Assembly (NCBI GenBank): GCA_964035575.1
Contig: OZ037855.1
Span: 744,001-808,000, forward strand
Direction of reading: 5' to 3'
Length of the DNA stretch: 64,000 bases
From: Rhynchopus sp. YZ270_cl-10
Lineage: Eukaryota > Euglenozoa > Diplonemea > Diplonemida > Diplonemidae
The position numbers were made by a program, and so were the translations under genes. Shown here piece by piece: positions 10,390-22,030 of the stretch. The first letter of the stretch is position 1. Each line of letters opens with the position of its first letter. The notes beneath the pieces were generated by a model. That model saw only the letters and a list, made by a program, of their open reading frames with translations. It was not told where the DNA came from and ran no database searches.

Positions 10390-10417
10390 GATGAACGTGT
10401 CTCTCGTACACAAACAT
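10390..10417 (+). repeat. Small spacer hairpin, GTGT/ACAC type
   Basis: Outer arms GATG / CATC and inner arms GTGT / ACAC enclose the loop CTCTCGT. Preceded by AACTTGTAA, like other family members. Confidence 0.55.
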
Positions 10418-10643
10418 CATATAAACAAAATTGAGAACGTGAAGATGAAATGTCGCGCTGAGGACCAGTCTTGCGCCTAAATACTATTTTCAGATTGTTT
10501 GGAAGAAAAATTCCGTTATATTTCGACAGTAATTTTCCATTTTATTTTTTCTATAGAAATTTCTTTAAGAAAATTCATGAACAATACCCAGGCTGACACA
10601 CATCTAAAATTGTGGGCTCTTTTTGCACGAGAGCACAGGGAAG

Positions 10644-10672
10644 ATGATTCTAAGCCACTCTGTACTTAGCTA
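10644..10672 (+). repeat. Small spacer hairpin, CTAAG type
   Basis: Arms CTAAG / CTTAG around a CACTCTGT-containing loop, preceded by GATGATT. Same family as 10297-10323. Confidence 0.5.
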
Positions 10673-10735
10673 TCTAAAAGGGAAACAGAACCGACGCGAT
10701 ACGTCAATATGTTGTCAAAAACAAAAACTTGAAAA

Positions 10736-10763
10736 GATGAATGTGCCACTCATGCACATCATC
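10736..10763 (+). repeat. Small spacer hairpin, TGTGC/GCACA type
   Basis: GATGAATGTGC pairs with GCACATCATC (10 bp with one bulged A) around the loop CACTCAT. Preceded by ACTTGAAAA. Confidence 0.6.
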
Positions 10764-11964
10764 GAGAATGCAAGGAGCATTTGCCGTGGTGGTTAGAAAC
10801 AACGGTGGGGGGAGGGGAAGATAGTGTGAAAAATGAAGTACACCCCACCTTGTCTAGGCAGGGGTGAAAGAGAGAAGATGTCTCCCGAGAAGGTTCGGTC
10901 ATCAAGAACAAAGAGTAGTTGAAACATGCTAAAACGCATAGAAAAAATGCCCCTCCCCAACCCCATGCTAAGTGCATCCAGCAGCTTTGGGTCTTTAACG
11001 AATTAAAAGACCCCAAATAGCCACCAACTGATCTCTGTATACAAATGAGTGTTCGTTGAACGCAGCCAAATAGGTGTCATTATATTTGGTGCAAAGTGGC
11101 TTTCAGGGGGTGATGCTTGTTTGCCCGAGAGAGGGCTTGCTTCTTTATTGGTCTCATCAATTGCATGTAAGGAAAGAATAAAAAAGGGAATGTTGTTGAT
11201 GCAGGCTCCAACTGACCCATCTGGATAAGCTGAAGTACCAACAACAGAAAGTGTAAAAGGAAACCCAAATGGCTTCCCCGTACCATAGCGTGACCGGGGG
11301 AGGTACACAACCGTCGGCTTATATACAGGTACTCCCATTCACTGCACCCAACTTAGTGCACGATTGTTGCTACAAGAGGCAGAGGGTGATCACAACATCT
11401 CTCTCTTGGCGTCCCATGATGTACCAACAGTGGGGCCTCACCGTGCCTTAGGGGTTGGCATGGATGTCCTTACAGCGGTGCACCATACTCCCAAGGTAGG
11501 CCCGGCATTTTCCCCCAGCCAGGGTTTAACTTGCACTTAGTGGGGCAGGGCGTTTACCTCCTTGAGGACAAAACAGAATAGTCCCGCATACCCCTCCGGG
11601 CAGCAGGAGGAACTACAGACGGCACACTTCACCCCCCATGAGTGCGGCAAGGCGTAGTTAACTCTGACAGGGTTTTTTCTAGGGGGAGCGGGGGGGGACG
11701 CATTTTGACTTGGGAAAAAAGGATGGGGGTCACCCGCACAGACCCCCATTTGGGACACAACGTACGTAACCCGCACCAGAAAAAAAAGGGGAGGCAGGGA
11801 GTCGAGCGCGCGCGCGCGCGCGAAGCGCGTCTTATCCCCTTCCTGGCATCATTGTGAAGAGGATATAGCGAGGTGAAGTTTCAGACCGTGCCCCCAATTC
11901 ACTCAATCTTTGCACCATTTGACGGACCGAACAAAAGAGTGAGAATAAGGGATCGGCAAAAATT

Positions 11965-12108
11965 AAAAAGTAGCGTACCGTGCGCCTGCGGCGCAACTCA
12001 AAACTTATGAGCGGAATACCACAGCCCTCTACCATAGTTTGGCTGTACAAATGTTCAATTTTAGGTCACAATTTTTTGAAATGTTGCGTACCGTGGCTTC
12101 GCCAGAAA
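11965..12108 (+). repeat. Composite hairpin repeat (GCGTACCGTG family), single copy
   Basis: Starts with AGTAGCGTACCGTG followed by hairpin TGCGCC-TGC-GGCGCA, then ~90 bp containing CATAGTTTGGCTGT, then TTGAAATGTTGCGTACCGTG followed by hairpin TGGC-TTC-GCCA. The same layout recurs at 34465-34592 and, inverted, at 35330-35445. Confidence 0.75.
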
Positions 12109-12926
12109 GTTCTGATATCATGACCGCCGTTTCTTCTTGTACTGAGGGAAGGTTCCGTGGAACATGAGAAAAAGGGTTGGTTTGGTTCTTGATGTTCGTT
12201 ACCATCCCACGTTATCACGTATTTACGTGAAATGAACGGGCTTTTTTGCGCGGAGCGCGAAAATTATAGACCCCTTTTTGGACATATCTTCACGGTTTTG
12301 GAAAATTTTTCCATGAAGCTAAGCGGAAACCCTGCTTGCACCTGCGAAAAAAAAATTTTTTTTGGGTGGTTTTTTTGCGTCCCCCCCCAGATCTGAAAAA
12401 AAAAATCCTAGAAAAAACCCTGGACTCTGACCCAAAAAAAAAAAAAACGAAATTTGAAGAACATATTTTGTCCACTTGCCTCGGAAAGATTGGCTTTGAG
12501 GACAGGAGAGTTTTCACCCACAGGAAACGTGACTAAAAATAAAACAAATAAGCACTCAACCGTTGATTCAGTAAAGACCCCACCCCTGGTCCCCAACCCC
12601 CTCCCTATCACCCGCCCCATCACCACCACTTCTCCGCGCGATACACCGCTGGTAGGATATGCGTCAGAGGTGTGACATAGCAATTTCAAAGAAAGAAGTT
12701 GAAAAGTGAAGGTTAGCAGAACAAGCAAACGCCACTGGGTGTGACGGTGGGCTACAAAAAAAGCAACAGATGTACATGGAACACACAACTCATACACACA
12801 GAAGGGGTCATCAGAGTGACCCCTCAGGGCCGTCGACTGATGAACCAAACACTCCCACCCCTGGCAATATTCTGGACTGAGAAATTACCCAAAAAAACCC
12901 CCCTAAATGCAAAAACGGATAACGTT

Positions 12927-14315
12927 TCACCCACAACTCACAGCACCACAACTCTGGCATGACACAAACCCACTGCTCGACCCTGTCGAAAGCCTTTTGT
13001 ACTCCGCATATCGTTCACAGTCACTCAGGTTCTCTTCTGCACATGAGTTGTTCGGGTTCAGCTCCACTGCCTTTCTGAAGACCTCCTCTTTCGTCATGAC
13101 TGTTCCGTTCTCGAGGCGTGTGGTGCCACCGTAGGGTATGCAGGTGCCTAGGTTGTTGTAGGCGTTCGAGAAGTCGGGGTGTATTGATATTGCCTTTTTG
13201 TAGAGCTCTTCTTGTGTCATGACGGTGCCGTCTCTGAGCATTGTGGATCCGCCTGTGGGGAGACAGTTCGCGAGGTTGCTGTAGGTGTGCGCGATAGCGG
13301 GGTCGGGTATGTTGTGTGTCGTGGCCATGTGGATAGACTCTTGATAGAGCTGCACCTTGTTGAAGGTGCGTCCGTCCTGCAGGGTAACACGCCCGCCTGG
13401 TGGCAGGATCGCACCCAGGTCTGTATACGCCTGCAGCAGGTCAGGGTCCAACGCAATAGAGCGTTTGTACAACTCCACCCGCGTCATCTCTACACCGTGC
13501 ACCATCATCGTCGGCCCCTTCATGTAGTGTCCCAGCTTATTGTAGATCAGAGAAATGTTAGGTCGCAGGTCAGAAACCTGTTGTATCAGCTCTATCTTCG
13601 AGCGTTGTGTCCCGTCCTCCAGGGTCACAATGTGCTTCTCGGGGACGGAGTATGCAAACAAAACCGCAATCTTCCAGCAGTTCGGGGCGCGCGCCTGGGC
13701 GTAGATGAATATCCGCTCGCGTTCCCAGATCTCGCCATTTGGCATCTTCATGACGTCGCCTTCTTTCATGTTGTCGGCAAGATTCGCATAGGCGGCGGGG
13801 TCGTCTGTGAAATCCAATATTCGGCGCAGGATTTGAACCTCAGTCACACCGATGTCGCTTTTCTCTAAGGGGGCCAGGATGCCGAACTGGTGGTCCCTTG
13901 CGTTCTGTGACATAGGGTGAGGTGGCCTGCGAAGCGTTGTGATGCGTTGTGTGAGTGCTGTCAACGCTTCTGTGCTGGCGTCCTCTTCGTTGATGAGTGC
14001 CTCCGCCTCGGAGACGAGGGGTTGTGTCATGATGAGTTGGCTAGCTCGGATCATCCATTTCATCCCTTCTGACATGGAGGCTAGATGCCGCAGCGCCATC
14101 TCCTCCTGTAGTGCAATACAGCGCCGCCCCGAACCCTCCTGCTCACGCATGCATGCCGCCTCGACCTCCATCGTCGCGCACGGCATCAGATACTCCACCG
14201 ACGGCAACATGTCGCCCGCACACCCCATCTCAGCCTCCGTGCACCGAATCAGCCACTGCAACGACGTCGCAGCTCGCTGCAGCGTATCCCTTGCTGTATC
14301 ATGCTCAGAACACAT
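12927..14315 (-). CDS. TPR-like repeat protein, subtype B
   Basis: A 462-residue family member. Its N-terminal ~140 residues are Met/Ala/Glu-rich helices unlike A or C, but the family motif is kept (N-ARDHQFGILAPLEKSDIGV). TPR-like units follow with the same inserted hairpin (TLEDGTQRSK, TLQDGRTFNK, MLRDGTVMTQ, RLENGTVMTK). The last ~65 residues before the tail match the A and C proteins almost exactly, also in DNA, although the rest is strongly diverged. The tail is short and Ser/Cys-rich. Start is the ATG at 14313-14315. It sits between the A pair and the five-copy C block on the same strand. Binding partner unknown. Confidence 0.85.
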   Translation of the reverse strand: MCSEHDTARDTLQRAATSLQWLIRCTEAEMGCAGDMLPSVEYLMPCATMEVEAACMREQEGSGRRCIALQEEMALRHLASMSEGMKWMIRASQLIMTQPLVSEAEALINEEDASTEALTALTQRITTLRRPPHPMSQNARDHQFGILAPLEKSDIGVTEVQILRRILDFTDDPAAYANLADNMKEGDVMKMPNGEIWERERIFIYAQARAPNCWKIAVLFAYSVPEKHIVTLEDGTQRSKIELIQQVSDLRPNISLIYNKLGHYMKGPTMMVHGVEMTRVELYKRSIALDPDLLQAYTDLGAILPPGGRVTLQDGRTFNKVQLYQESIHMATTHNIPDPAIAHTYSNLANCLPTGGSTMLRDGTVMTQEELYKKAISIHPDFSNAYNNLGTCIPYGGTTRLENGTVMTKEEVFRKAVELNPNNSCAEENLSDCERYAEYKRLSTGSSSGFVSCQSCGAVSCG

Positions 14316-15307
14316 TGCAAGGTCGGGAAAGGGGGGGCGGGGTGACCCTGATGGTTGAAAGATAAATGGTGTCCCACATCATGACCCAGCCCAACATTGC
14401 CCTCCCTGAGCCCCGCCTCAGTTGCCCATCTCACGGCATTGTATGCATTGGTGTCAGCCCCGTTATGATGAAGGGAATGAAGACACAACCCAAGGTACCC
14501 CATCATCTTGCGTCCACCCACATCCACCCCCACCCTGCAAGACCACCCAATTTTTACGCACCCTTCATTCATCACTCCGCCAACATCGCTCTCCTCACAC
14601 GGCTCTCCACACAGCCCAGTGTCGCGAGTGTTGTGAGGCTGCAGAAGAGGGGGTGGGAAGTACCGCACTGTTGCAGGTTGCTTCGACCTGTCCCCTTCCT
14701 CTGCCTCCCCTCCCAGGGCAGAGCACACAGCACCTCCACCCAGCTACTTCTTCTGGCACAGAACACATTGCAATCAGGGGCATCCCTCCTGCTCCACTCT
14801 CAACAAATAAAACTGTTTACCCCCACCTCTCCACAAACAAAAACAAACACCAGAAAAGGAAAGTAGAAGACCTTCCTTCTACAGCCCAGTGGAAGTGACC
14901 TCATCCGGTTGCTTGCCGCAAAAGTTGTAAAAATTACGAGATCGGAAAAAAAGGGGGAAACCCCAAAAAAAAACCCCCCGCAAAAGAACCCCACCTTGCA
15001 TCACTGGAGTGGCCGCACACAACAGGGCACACACTGCGACTGCAGTCGAACCCAGGGTACAGAGGTCTCCTCGGACTTCACAAGATGGCGACGACATGCG
15101 GGGTGCCCAAGAGTGCGGGGCGCAACGAAGACTACGCCACATCATTCGTTAAATGTTGTGGCCAAGGTGTCTCATGGCAACCCTGCAATATGCATCTAGT
15201 GGTGTCTCCAAGGTCAGTTCCTGTGTCAACTGAACATCGACTCAACACAAACAATGGAACCATCACCCCCACCCACAAGCCCTCCTCCACCCTTGCGCTG
15301 TGCCCAT
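14316..15307. other. Spacer between TPR gene B and the type C units
   Basis: C-rich spacer. Overlapping open frames here lack conserved composition and disagree in frame, so no gene is called. The type C repeat unit begins at about 15308. Confidence 0.55.
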
Positions 15308-16868
15308 AGAAGACCTGTGTATCGTTCCAAGACACCAGATGCTCTCACAAAGAACACAGATGGTAAACGTTGTTCACTCTGGTCATTCATCTACACAGAG
15401 CAAACGACTGAGCGAGGCAAGAGACGTGTTCAGAAGTGTTCAGAACCATCTACATTCAGTCAATCTCCTGGCAGGCAGACCTGAAGTACTACATCCGACA
15501 GTCGCTCCTGGTCTAATTGTCATCCCCACCCCAACCCTACACCACCCCTCAGTCACCCATCGTCTCGCTTCATATCTAGAGGCTAGTCCCATGACATCGT
15601 CACCAGTACTGCATGCGTCTGGTCACCCCACCCACACCCCTGCCACTCACCCCTTCGTCTTACTTCGTGCCAACAGTTCCCCCTCAGCATCAAGACAGGC
15701 GCGTGTCGCCATTTTTGGATTTTTTTCAAACGTGGGTAAAAAAACGAAATAAACAAAGAACCATGCAACTACCCCTCCCCATCCGTACCCTGCAACCCAC
15801 CCCATTCTCCACACACCCTTTACCCACCACTACACCAACCGCTCTCTCCTCACACTGCTGAACACATTGCAAACAGGGGCACCCTCCTGCTCCACCCGAC
15901 GCACCTCTCGCATGCTGCAGCTCTCCCTCTCCCTCTGTCCCTCACTCGCGTCCTCTCTCGACAGGATACACCAGACCCTCTTCCCCATCCCACTGTTCTT
16001 CCCCACCCCTATTCTCCAGTGACTGTGATCGAAACATATCACTCTTCGGGTTGCAGTCTTGAGGAGTGTGCACAGAAGGCGGTGATACTCTGCAGAAAAC
16101 AGGATGCGCTCCATTGGAAAATACGACAAAAAGAAACCTTTATTTTGTTCTGCACATAATGCGATAGGTGATAATAAGCACTAACAGGAGAGAGTGTTTT
16201 GTTACGTGTTTGTATGGCACATTTATCATATATACACTGTGTGTGTATCAGATTGCCACCTTCGGTCACCACATCGCCCTGTCAGCTGACGCCCTCGCCA
16301 TCCCCCCTTGCAACCAATAAACAATTTTGATGATGCAAAACGCCTCTGTGGAGGGTGCACAGCAAACGGAAAAAAACTTGAAAACAGATGAGCGTGATTT
16401 CACAATTCTTCCACAACGTGCGGGAACACGCTGGGCTTTTTGAAACTATTTGAGCGGGGCAGCGACAGGGACAAATGCATGCACGCATCCCGCCTACTGT
16501 GGGTCATTGTACAACAAAAGGGTGAAAGTCAAATGCACATAAATAGTGTAGATCTGACTATAAAAAATGTTGGATTCTGCACCAAATAGTCAGATCTATA
16601 CAACTTCTATACACTGTGGATGTACATTGTATACATCTGATTCTTTTGTGTGTAAAATCTGACTGTAACCCTGTGTGCATCTGTCTGTATACATTTGACT
16701 TTCACCAAAAAAAAATAAAAAAAAGGTAAAGTTGATAGTGCAGAACACCTCAGGGACGCATGTACTGGGGGAAAGAACTTGAGTATTCGGGATGACACAC
16801 CAGACCCCATGCTAGAAATACAGGTTAGAACACAAGAAGGTTGCCCCCCATCATACACACAGACTTGC
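15308..16868. repeat. Type C unit spacer, copy 1
   Basis: It starts with AGAAGACCTGTGTATCGTTC. From about 15757 to the end of gene C1 it matches 18771-19941 almost base for base, apart from a longer A-run and a ~50-bp extra piece near 19725-19770 in the second copy. Units begin at about 15308, 18502, 21407, 23485 and 26160. Spacing varies through a spacer deletion in unit 3 and insertions in units 1 and 5. Confidence 0.8.
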
Positions 16869-18230
16869 TCAACTTCGAGATGAACCAATCCCACCCGACC
16901 CTGTCGAAAGCCTTTTGTACTCCGCATATCGTTCACAGTCACTCAGGTTCTCTTCTGCACATGAGTTGTTCGGGTTCAGCTCCACTGCCTTTCTGAAGAC
17001 CTCCTCTTTCGTCATGACTGTTCCGTTCTCGAGGCGTGTGGTGCCACCGTAGGGTATGCAGGTTCCTAGGTTGTTGTAGGCGTTCGAGAAGTCGGGGTCG
17101 ATTGAGATCGCTCTTTTGTAGAGCTCTTCTTGTGTCATGACGGTGCCATCCTCGAGAGTCGTTGCTCCTCCGTCTGGAAGCGAATTCGCGAGATTACTGT
17201 AGCAACGTGAGGTGGCTGAGTCGTTGATCTTCTCGGAGAGAGCCACGGAGATAGAACGTTTGTAGAGTTGATCTTTGGTCATGACCGTTCCGTCCTCAAG
17301 GGTGGTCGACTCACCGTGGAGACATGCACCCAGGTCTGTGTATGGCTGTGGCAGTTCTGGGCTGTATGATAGTGCCCTTTTGTATATCATCTCAGGGGAC
17401 ATCACCTCGCCCCTCAGTGTTACCTCAGCTATCCCCAATGCCTCCATGCAGTGGCCCATGTTGCTGTACACTATGCCCATCCCGGTTATAATTTCGATGG
17501 CTCTCATCAGCAAATCCATCACCCCAAAGCAGGATCCGTCAGGGAAGACTATTTCTGGCGAGCCAGTCTTCCGCATTGCGAATGCGAACAATATCAAGAC
17601 CTCCCAGGAAGCGTCCATTTCCATGCAGCGTTTGAAAAGATCCCACTTTTGTTGACCGATTGGAAGGTAGTCTGCGAGACGGACGAGAACATGGACGTCA
17701 TCTGGGTAAAGAGCAACAGCGAGTAACAAGACATCCGCATGGGAGAAAGCAATGGCGTCAGAGTCGAGAGGGGACATTATACCCATGGTGACATCTCGAA
17801 GGTTCTTCGTCATGGGGTTGACGGCACGCGAGTCGGCGACGGTTCGCATGGTGGAGAGCAGTGATGCATAGTCTGTCCCTGTGTCCTGCAGTGCTTGCTC
17901 TGCTTCCCTCAGGACAGAGGTCGTTCGCACTATATACGCCTCCGTCCGCCGATGCCACGACTCCCAATGGAACATGGCAAGAAGGTGCTGTCGCTCCACC
18001 TCCTCCGCCAACGACACTTCCTTCCTTCCAACCCCCTCACCTTCTGCGGTGCACGCAAGCGAAATGGACAGGAGACAGCTTTCTTTCAGAATCGGAAGAG
18101 GATACAACATGCACCCCATACACACTATCTCCGAGTCTACAGCAAGCAGACCACGGCTGAGGTGCTGTGCCATCTGCGACACCCGTTGTTTGAGGTGCGC
18201 ATGGCTGCATGAAACTGCATCCACCCGCAT
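16869..18230 (-). CDS. TPR-like repeat protein, subtype C copy 1
   Basis: A 453-residue protein from the ATG at 18228-18230 (MRVDAVSCSHAHLKQRV), a start shared by all five C copies. The frame extends further upstream but is not conserved, and a pyrimidine-rich tract ending in CACAG lies six bases before this ATG. Residues 1-~150 are helical (SLAEEVERQHLLAMFHWESW). The family motif N-LRDVTMGIMSPLDSD follows, then units with inserted hairpins (TLRGEVMSPE, TLEDGTVMTK, TLEDGTVMTQ, RLENGTVMTK). Middle units (KWDLFKRCMEMDASWEVLIL) are more diverged TPRs. Probably a soluble scaffold; partner unknown. Confidence 0.85.
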   Translation of the reverse strand: MRVDAVSCSHAHLKQRVSQMAQHLSRGLLAVDSEIVCMGCMLYPLPILKESCLLSISLACTAEGEGVGRKEVSLAEEVERQHLLAMFHWESWHRRTEAYIVRTTSVLREAEQALQDTGTDYASLLSTMRTVADSRAVNPMTKNLRDVTMGIMSPLDSDAIAFSHADVLLLAVALYPDDVHVLVRLADYLPIGQQKWDLFKRCMEMDASWEVLILFAFAMRKTGSPEIVFPDGSCFGVMDLLMRAIEIITGMGIVYSNMGHCMEALGIAEVTLRGEVMSPEMIYKRALSYSPELPQPYTDLGACLHGESTTLEDGTVMTKDQLYKRSISVALSEKINDSATSRCYSNLANSLPDGGATTLEDGTVMTQEELYKRAISIDPDFSNAYNNLGTCIPYGGTTRLENGTVMTKEEVFRKAVELNPNNSCAEENLSDCERYAEYKRLSTGSGGIGSSRS

Positions 18231-18283
18231 TGCCTTCTGTGGTGGTGGTGGAGAAGTGGAGGGAAGGCAGTCACAAATACCCA

Positions 18284-18460
18284 CACGGCGGGGTCCGAAC
18301 ACCCTAGGCTCAGTAAATTTTACGGGGGATCTTTACGGAGGGTCGAGTACGTACCCTGCTCAGTAAATTACAGAGCCTGTCTCAGTAAAGCTCCTCCGTA
18401 AGGAGGGGGTGTCCTAACATGCTGTTTTACGGAGTCGGACCCCGTGCGGACCCCGCCGTG
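18284..18460. mobile_element. 177-bp short inverted-repeat element
   Basis: Perfect 14-bp terminal inverted repeats CACGGCGGGGTCCG / CGGACCCCGCCGTG. The same place in units 2-4 reads straight through (ACCCA-GTCTTGAAT), and here CA is found on both sides, so a 2-bp CA duplication is likely. Inside are three copies of CTCAGTAAA and no coding frame. Superfamily is unclear because the target duplication is unusually short. Confidence 0.75.
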
Positions 18461-18770
18461 CAGGTCTTGAATAGGGAATCCTATCAGGGGGAGCGGCCTA
18501 CAGAAGACCTGTATGTATCGTTCCAAGACACCAGATGCTCTCACGAAGAACACAGATGGTAAACGTTGTTCACTCTGGTCATTCATCTACACAGAGCAAA
18601 CGACTGAGCGAGGCAAGAGACGTGTTCAGAAGTGTTCAGAACCATCCACATTCAGTCAATCTCCTGGCAGGAAGACCTGAAGCACTCTCCATCTGCCAGT
18701 CGCTCCTGGTCTAATTGTCATCCATCCCAACTCTACGCCACTCTTTTCCAAATGTGACTAAAAAAACGAA

Positions 18771-19941
18771 ATAAACAAAGAACCGTGCAACCACCCCTCC
18801 CCATCCGTACCCTGCAACCCACCCCATTCTCCACACACCCTTTACCCACCACTACACCAACCGCTCTCTCCTCACACTGCTGAACACATTGCAAACAGGG
18901 GCACCCTCCTGCTCCACCCGACGCACCTCTCGCATGCTGCAGCTCTCCCTCTCCCTCTGTCCCTCACTCGCGTCCTCTCTCGACAGGATACACCAGACCC
19001 TCTTCCCCATCCCACTGTTCTTCCCCACCCCTATTCTCCAGTGACTGTGATCGAAACATATCACTCTTCGGGTTGCAGTCTTGAGGAGTGTGCACAGAAG
19101 GCGGTGATACTCTGCAGAAAACAGGATGCGCTCCATTGGAAAATACGACAAAAAGAAACCTTTATTTTGTTCTGCACATAATGCGATAGGTGATAATAAG
19201 CACTAACAGGAGAGAGTGTTTTGTTACGTGTTTGTATGGCACATTTATCATATATACACTGTGTGTGTATCAGATTGCCACCTTCGGTCACCACATCGCC
19301 CTGTCAGCTGACGCCCTCGCCATCCCTCCTTGCAACCAATAAACAATTTTGATGATGCAAAACGCCTCTGTGGAGGGTGCACAGCAAACAAAAAAAAAAA
19401 AAAAAAAAAACTTGAAAACAGATGAACGTGATTTCACAATTCTTCCACAACGTGCGGGAACACGCTGGGCTTTTTGAAACTATTTGAGCGGGGCAGCGAC
19501 AGGGACAAATGCATGCACGCATCCCGCCATTGTACAACAAAAGGGTGAAAGTCAAATGCACATAAATGGTGTAGATCTGACTATAAAGAATGTTTGGATT
19601 CTGCACCAAATAGTCAGATCTATTCAATTTCTATACACTGTGGATGTACATTGTATACATCTGATTCTTTTGTGTGTAAAATCTGACTGTAACCCTATGT
19701 GTATCTGTCTGTATACATTTGACAAGGACATGTCAAGGACCTGTCAATATGGGCCCTTTCGGGAACACCATTTCACCCAAAAAAAAAATAAAAAAAAGGT
19801 AAAGTTGATAGTGCAGAACACCTCAGGGACGCATGTACTGGGGGAAAGAACTTGAGTATTCGGGATGACACACCAGACTGCTCGCTCATAATACAGGTTA
19901 GAACACAGGAGGGTTGCCCCCCATCATACACACAGACTTGC
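18771..19941. repeat. Type C unit spacer, copy 2
   Basis: Near-identical to 15757-16868. It contains the microsatellite-like CT tract, the CATATATACACTGTGTGTGT stretch that serves as insertion target in unit 5, and GATGAACGTGATTTCAC near 19420. Confidence 0.8.
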
Positions 19942-21306
19942 TCAACTTCGAGATGAACAAAACCCGCTGCTTGACCGCGTTGAAAGCCTTTTGTACTCCG
20001 CATATCGTTCACAGTCACTCAGGTTCTCTTCTGCACATGAGTTGTTCGGGTTCAGCTCCACTGCCTTTCTGAAGACCTCCTCTTTCGTCATGACTGTTCC
20101 GTTCTCGAGGCGTGTGGTGCCACCGTAGGGTATGCAGGTTCCTAGGTTGTTGTAGGCGTTCGAGAAGTCGGGGTCGATTGAGATCGCTCTTTTGTAGAGC
20201 TCTTCTTGTGTCATGACGGTGCCATCCTCGAGAGTCGTTGCTCCTCCGTCTGGAAGCGAATTCGCGAGATTACTGTAGCAACGTGAGGTGGCTGAGTCGT
20301 TGATTTTCTCGGAGAGAGCCAGAGAGATGGAACGTTTGTAGAGCTGATCTTTCGTCATGACTGTTCCGTCCTCAAGGGTGGTCGACTCACCGTGGAGACA
20401 TGCACCCAGGTCTGTGTATGGCTGCGGCAGTTCTGGGCTGTATGATAGTGCCCTTTTGTATATCATCTCGGGGGACATCACCTCGCCCCTCAGTGTTACC
20501 TCAGCTATCCCCAATGCCTCCATGCAGTGGCCCATGTTGCTGTACACTATGCCCATCCCGGTTATAATTTCGATGGCTCTCATCAGCAAATCCATCACCC
20601 CAAAGCAGGATCCGTCAGGGAACACCATTTCTGGCGAGCCAGTCTTCCGCATTGCGAATGCGAACAATATCAAGACCTCCCAGGAAGCGTCCATTTCCAT
20701 GCAGCGTTTGAAAAGATCCCATTTTTGTTGACCGATTGGAAGGTAGTCTGCGAGACGGACGAGAACATGGACGTCATCTGGGTAAAGAGCAACAGCGAGT
20801 AACAAGACATCCGCATGGGAGAAAGCGATGGCGTCAGAGTCGAGAGGGGACATTATGCCCATGGTGACATCTCGAAGGTTTTTCGTCATGGGGTTGACTG
20901 CACGCGAGTCGGCGACGGTTCGCATGGTGGAGAGCAGTGATGCATAGTCTGTCCCTGTGTCCTGCAGTGCTTGCTCTGCTTCCCTCAGGACAGAGGTCGT
21001 TCGCACTACATACGCCTCCGTCTGCCGATGCCACGACTCCCAATGGAACATGGCAAGAAGGTGCTGTCGCTCCACCTCCTCCGCCAACGACACTTCCTTC
21101 CTTCCAACCGCCTCACCTTCTGCGGTGCACGCAAGCGAAATGGACAGGAGACAGCTTTCTTTCAGAATCGGAAGAGGGTCCATTATGTACGCCATACACA
21201 CTATCTCCGAGTCTGCAGCAAGCAGGCCACGGCTGAGGTGCTGTGCCATCTGCGACACCCGTTGTTTGAGGTGCGCATGGCTGCATGAAAGCGTATCCAC
21301 CCGCAT
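19942..21306 (-). CDS. TPR-like repeat protein, subtype C copy 2
   Basis: A 454-residue paralogue, very close to C1 in the whole N-terminal and central part (same LYPDDVHVLVRLADYLPIGQ region). It differs mainly at residues 4-6 (MRVDTLSCS), around 45 (MAYIMDPLPILK) and in the short tail (STRSSSGFCSSRS). Same hairpin-inserted TPR units and same conserved start. Intact. Confidence 0.85.
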   Translation of the reverse strand: MRVDTLSCSHAHLKQRVSQMAQHLSRGLLAADSEIVCMAYIMDPLPILKESCLLSISLACTAEGEAVGRKEVSLAEEVERQHLLAMFHWESWHRQTEAYVVRTTSVLREAEQALQDTGTDYASLLSTMRTVADSRAVNPMTKNLRDVTMGIMSPLDSDAIAFSHADVLLLAVALYPDDVHVLVRLADYLPIGQQKWDLFKRCMEMDASWEVLILFAFAMRKTGSPEMVFPDGSCFGVMDLLMRAIEIITGMGIVYSNMGHCMEALGIAEVTLRGEVMSPEMIYKRALSYSPELPQPYTDLGACLHGESTTLEDGTVMTKDQLYKRSISLALSEKINDSATSRCYSNLANSLPDGGATTLEDGTVMTQEELYKRAISIDPDFSNAYNNLGTCIPYGGTTRLENGTVMTKEEVFRKAVELNPNNSCAEENLSDCERYAEYKRLSTRSSSGFCSSRS

Positions 21307-22030
21307 TGCCTTCTGTGGTGGTGGTAGAGAAGGGAGGGAAGGCAGTCACAAACACCCATGTCTTGAATAGGGAATCCTATCAGGGGTGGGGCGGGTTCGC
21401 CCCCTTAGAAGACCTGTGTGTATCGGTCCAAGACACCAGATGTTCTCACAAAGAACACGGAGGAGGGAGAGTGTTTTGTTACGTGTTTGCATGGCACATT
21501 TATCATATATACACTGTGTGTGTATCAGATTGCCACCTTCGGTCACCACATCGCCTTGTCAGCTGACGCCCTCCCCATCCCTCCTTGCAACCAATAAACA
21601 ATTTTGATAATGCAAAACGCCTCTGTGGAGGGATGACACAAACGAAAAAAACTTGAAAACAGATGAACGTGATTTCACAATTCTTCCACAACGTGCGGGA
21701 ACACGCTGGGCTTTTAGAAATTATTTGAGCGGGGCAGCGACAGGGACAAATGCATGCACGCATCCCGCCTACTGTGGGTCATTGTACAAATTAAAAAATA
21801 GGGTAAAAGTCAAATGTACATAAATAGTGTAGATCTGACTGTAACCCTGTGTATGTGTGCAGACTTTAGACTTTCACCCAAAAAAAGTGAAGTTGAGGGT
21901 GCAAACACCTCAGGGACGCAGGCACTGGGGGTAAAAAAAAAAATGAGCATTCGATGGCGCACCAGACCCCATGCTAGAAATACAGGTTAGAACACAGGAG
22001 GGTTGCCCCCCATCATACACACAGACTTGC

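Larger units (their letters stand above)
10080..12926. other. Long spacer between TPR genes A2 and B
   Basis: No protein-like open frame. It contains four members of the small hairpin family (10297-10323, 10390-10417, 10644-10672, 10736-10763), a GC-alternating tract (GCGCGC..) near 11797-11827, one copy of the composite hairpin repeat (11965-12108), and long A, T, C and G runs near 12345-12450. Confidence 0.6.

Noticed and set aside
12408-12848. 146-residue minus-strand frame
   Set aside because: Phe-run read-through of T-runs, no conserved features, embedded in repeat-rich spacer.
18231-18302. N-terminal extension of TPR gene C1 (and similar extensions of C3, C4 and C5)
   Set aside because: The extension is not conserved among the copies and in C1 runs into the 177-bp element; the shared ATG of MRVD is preferred.
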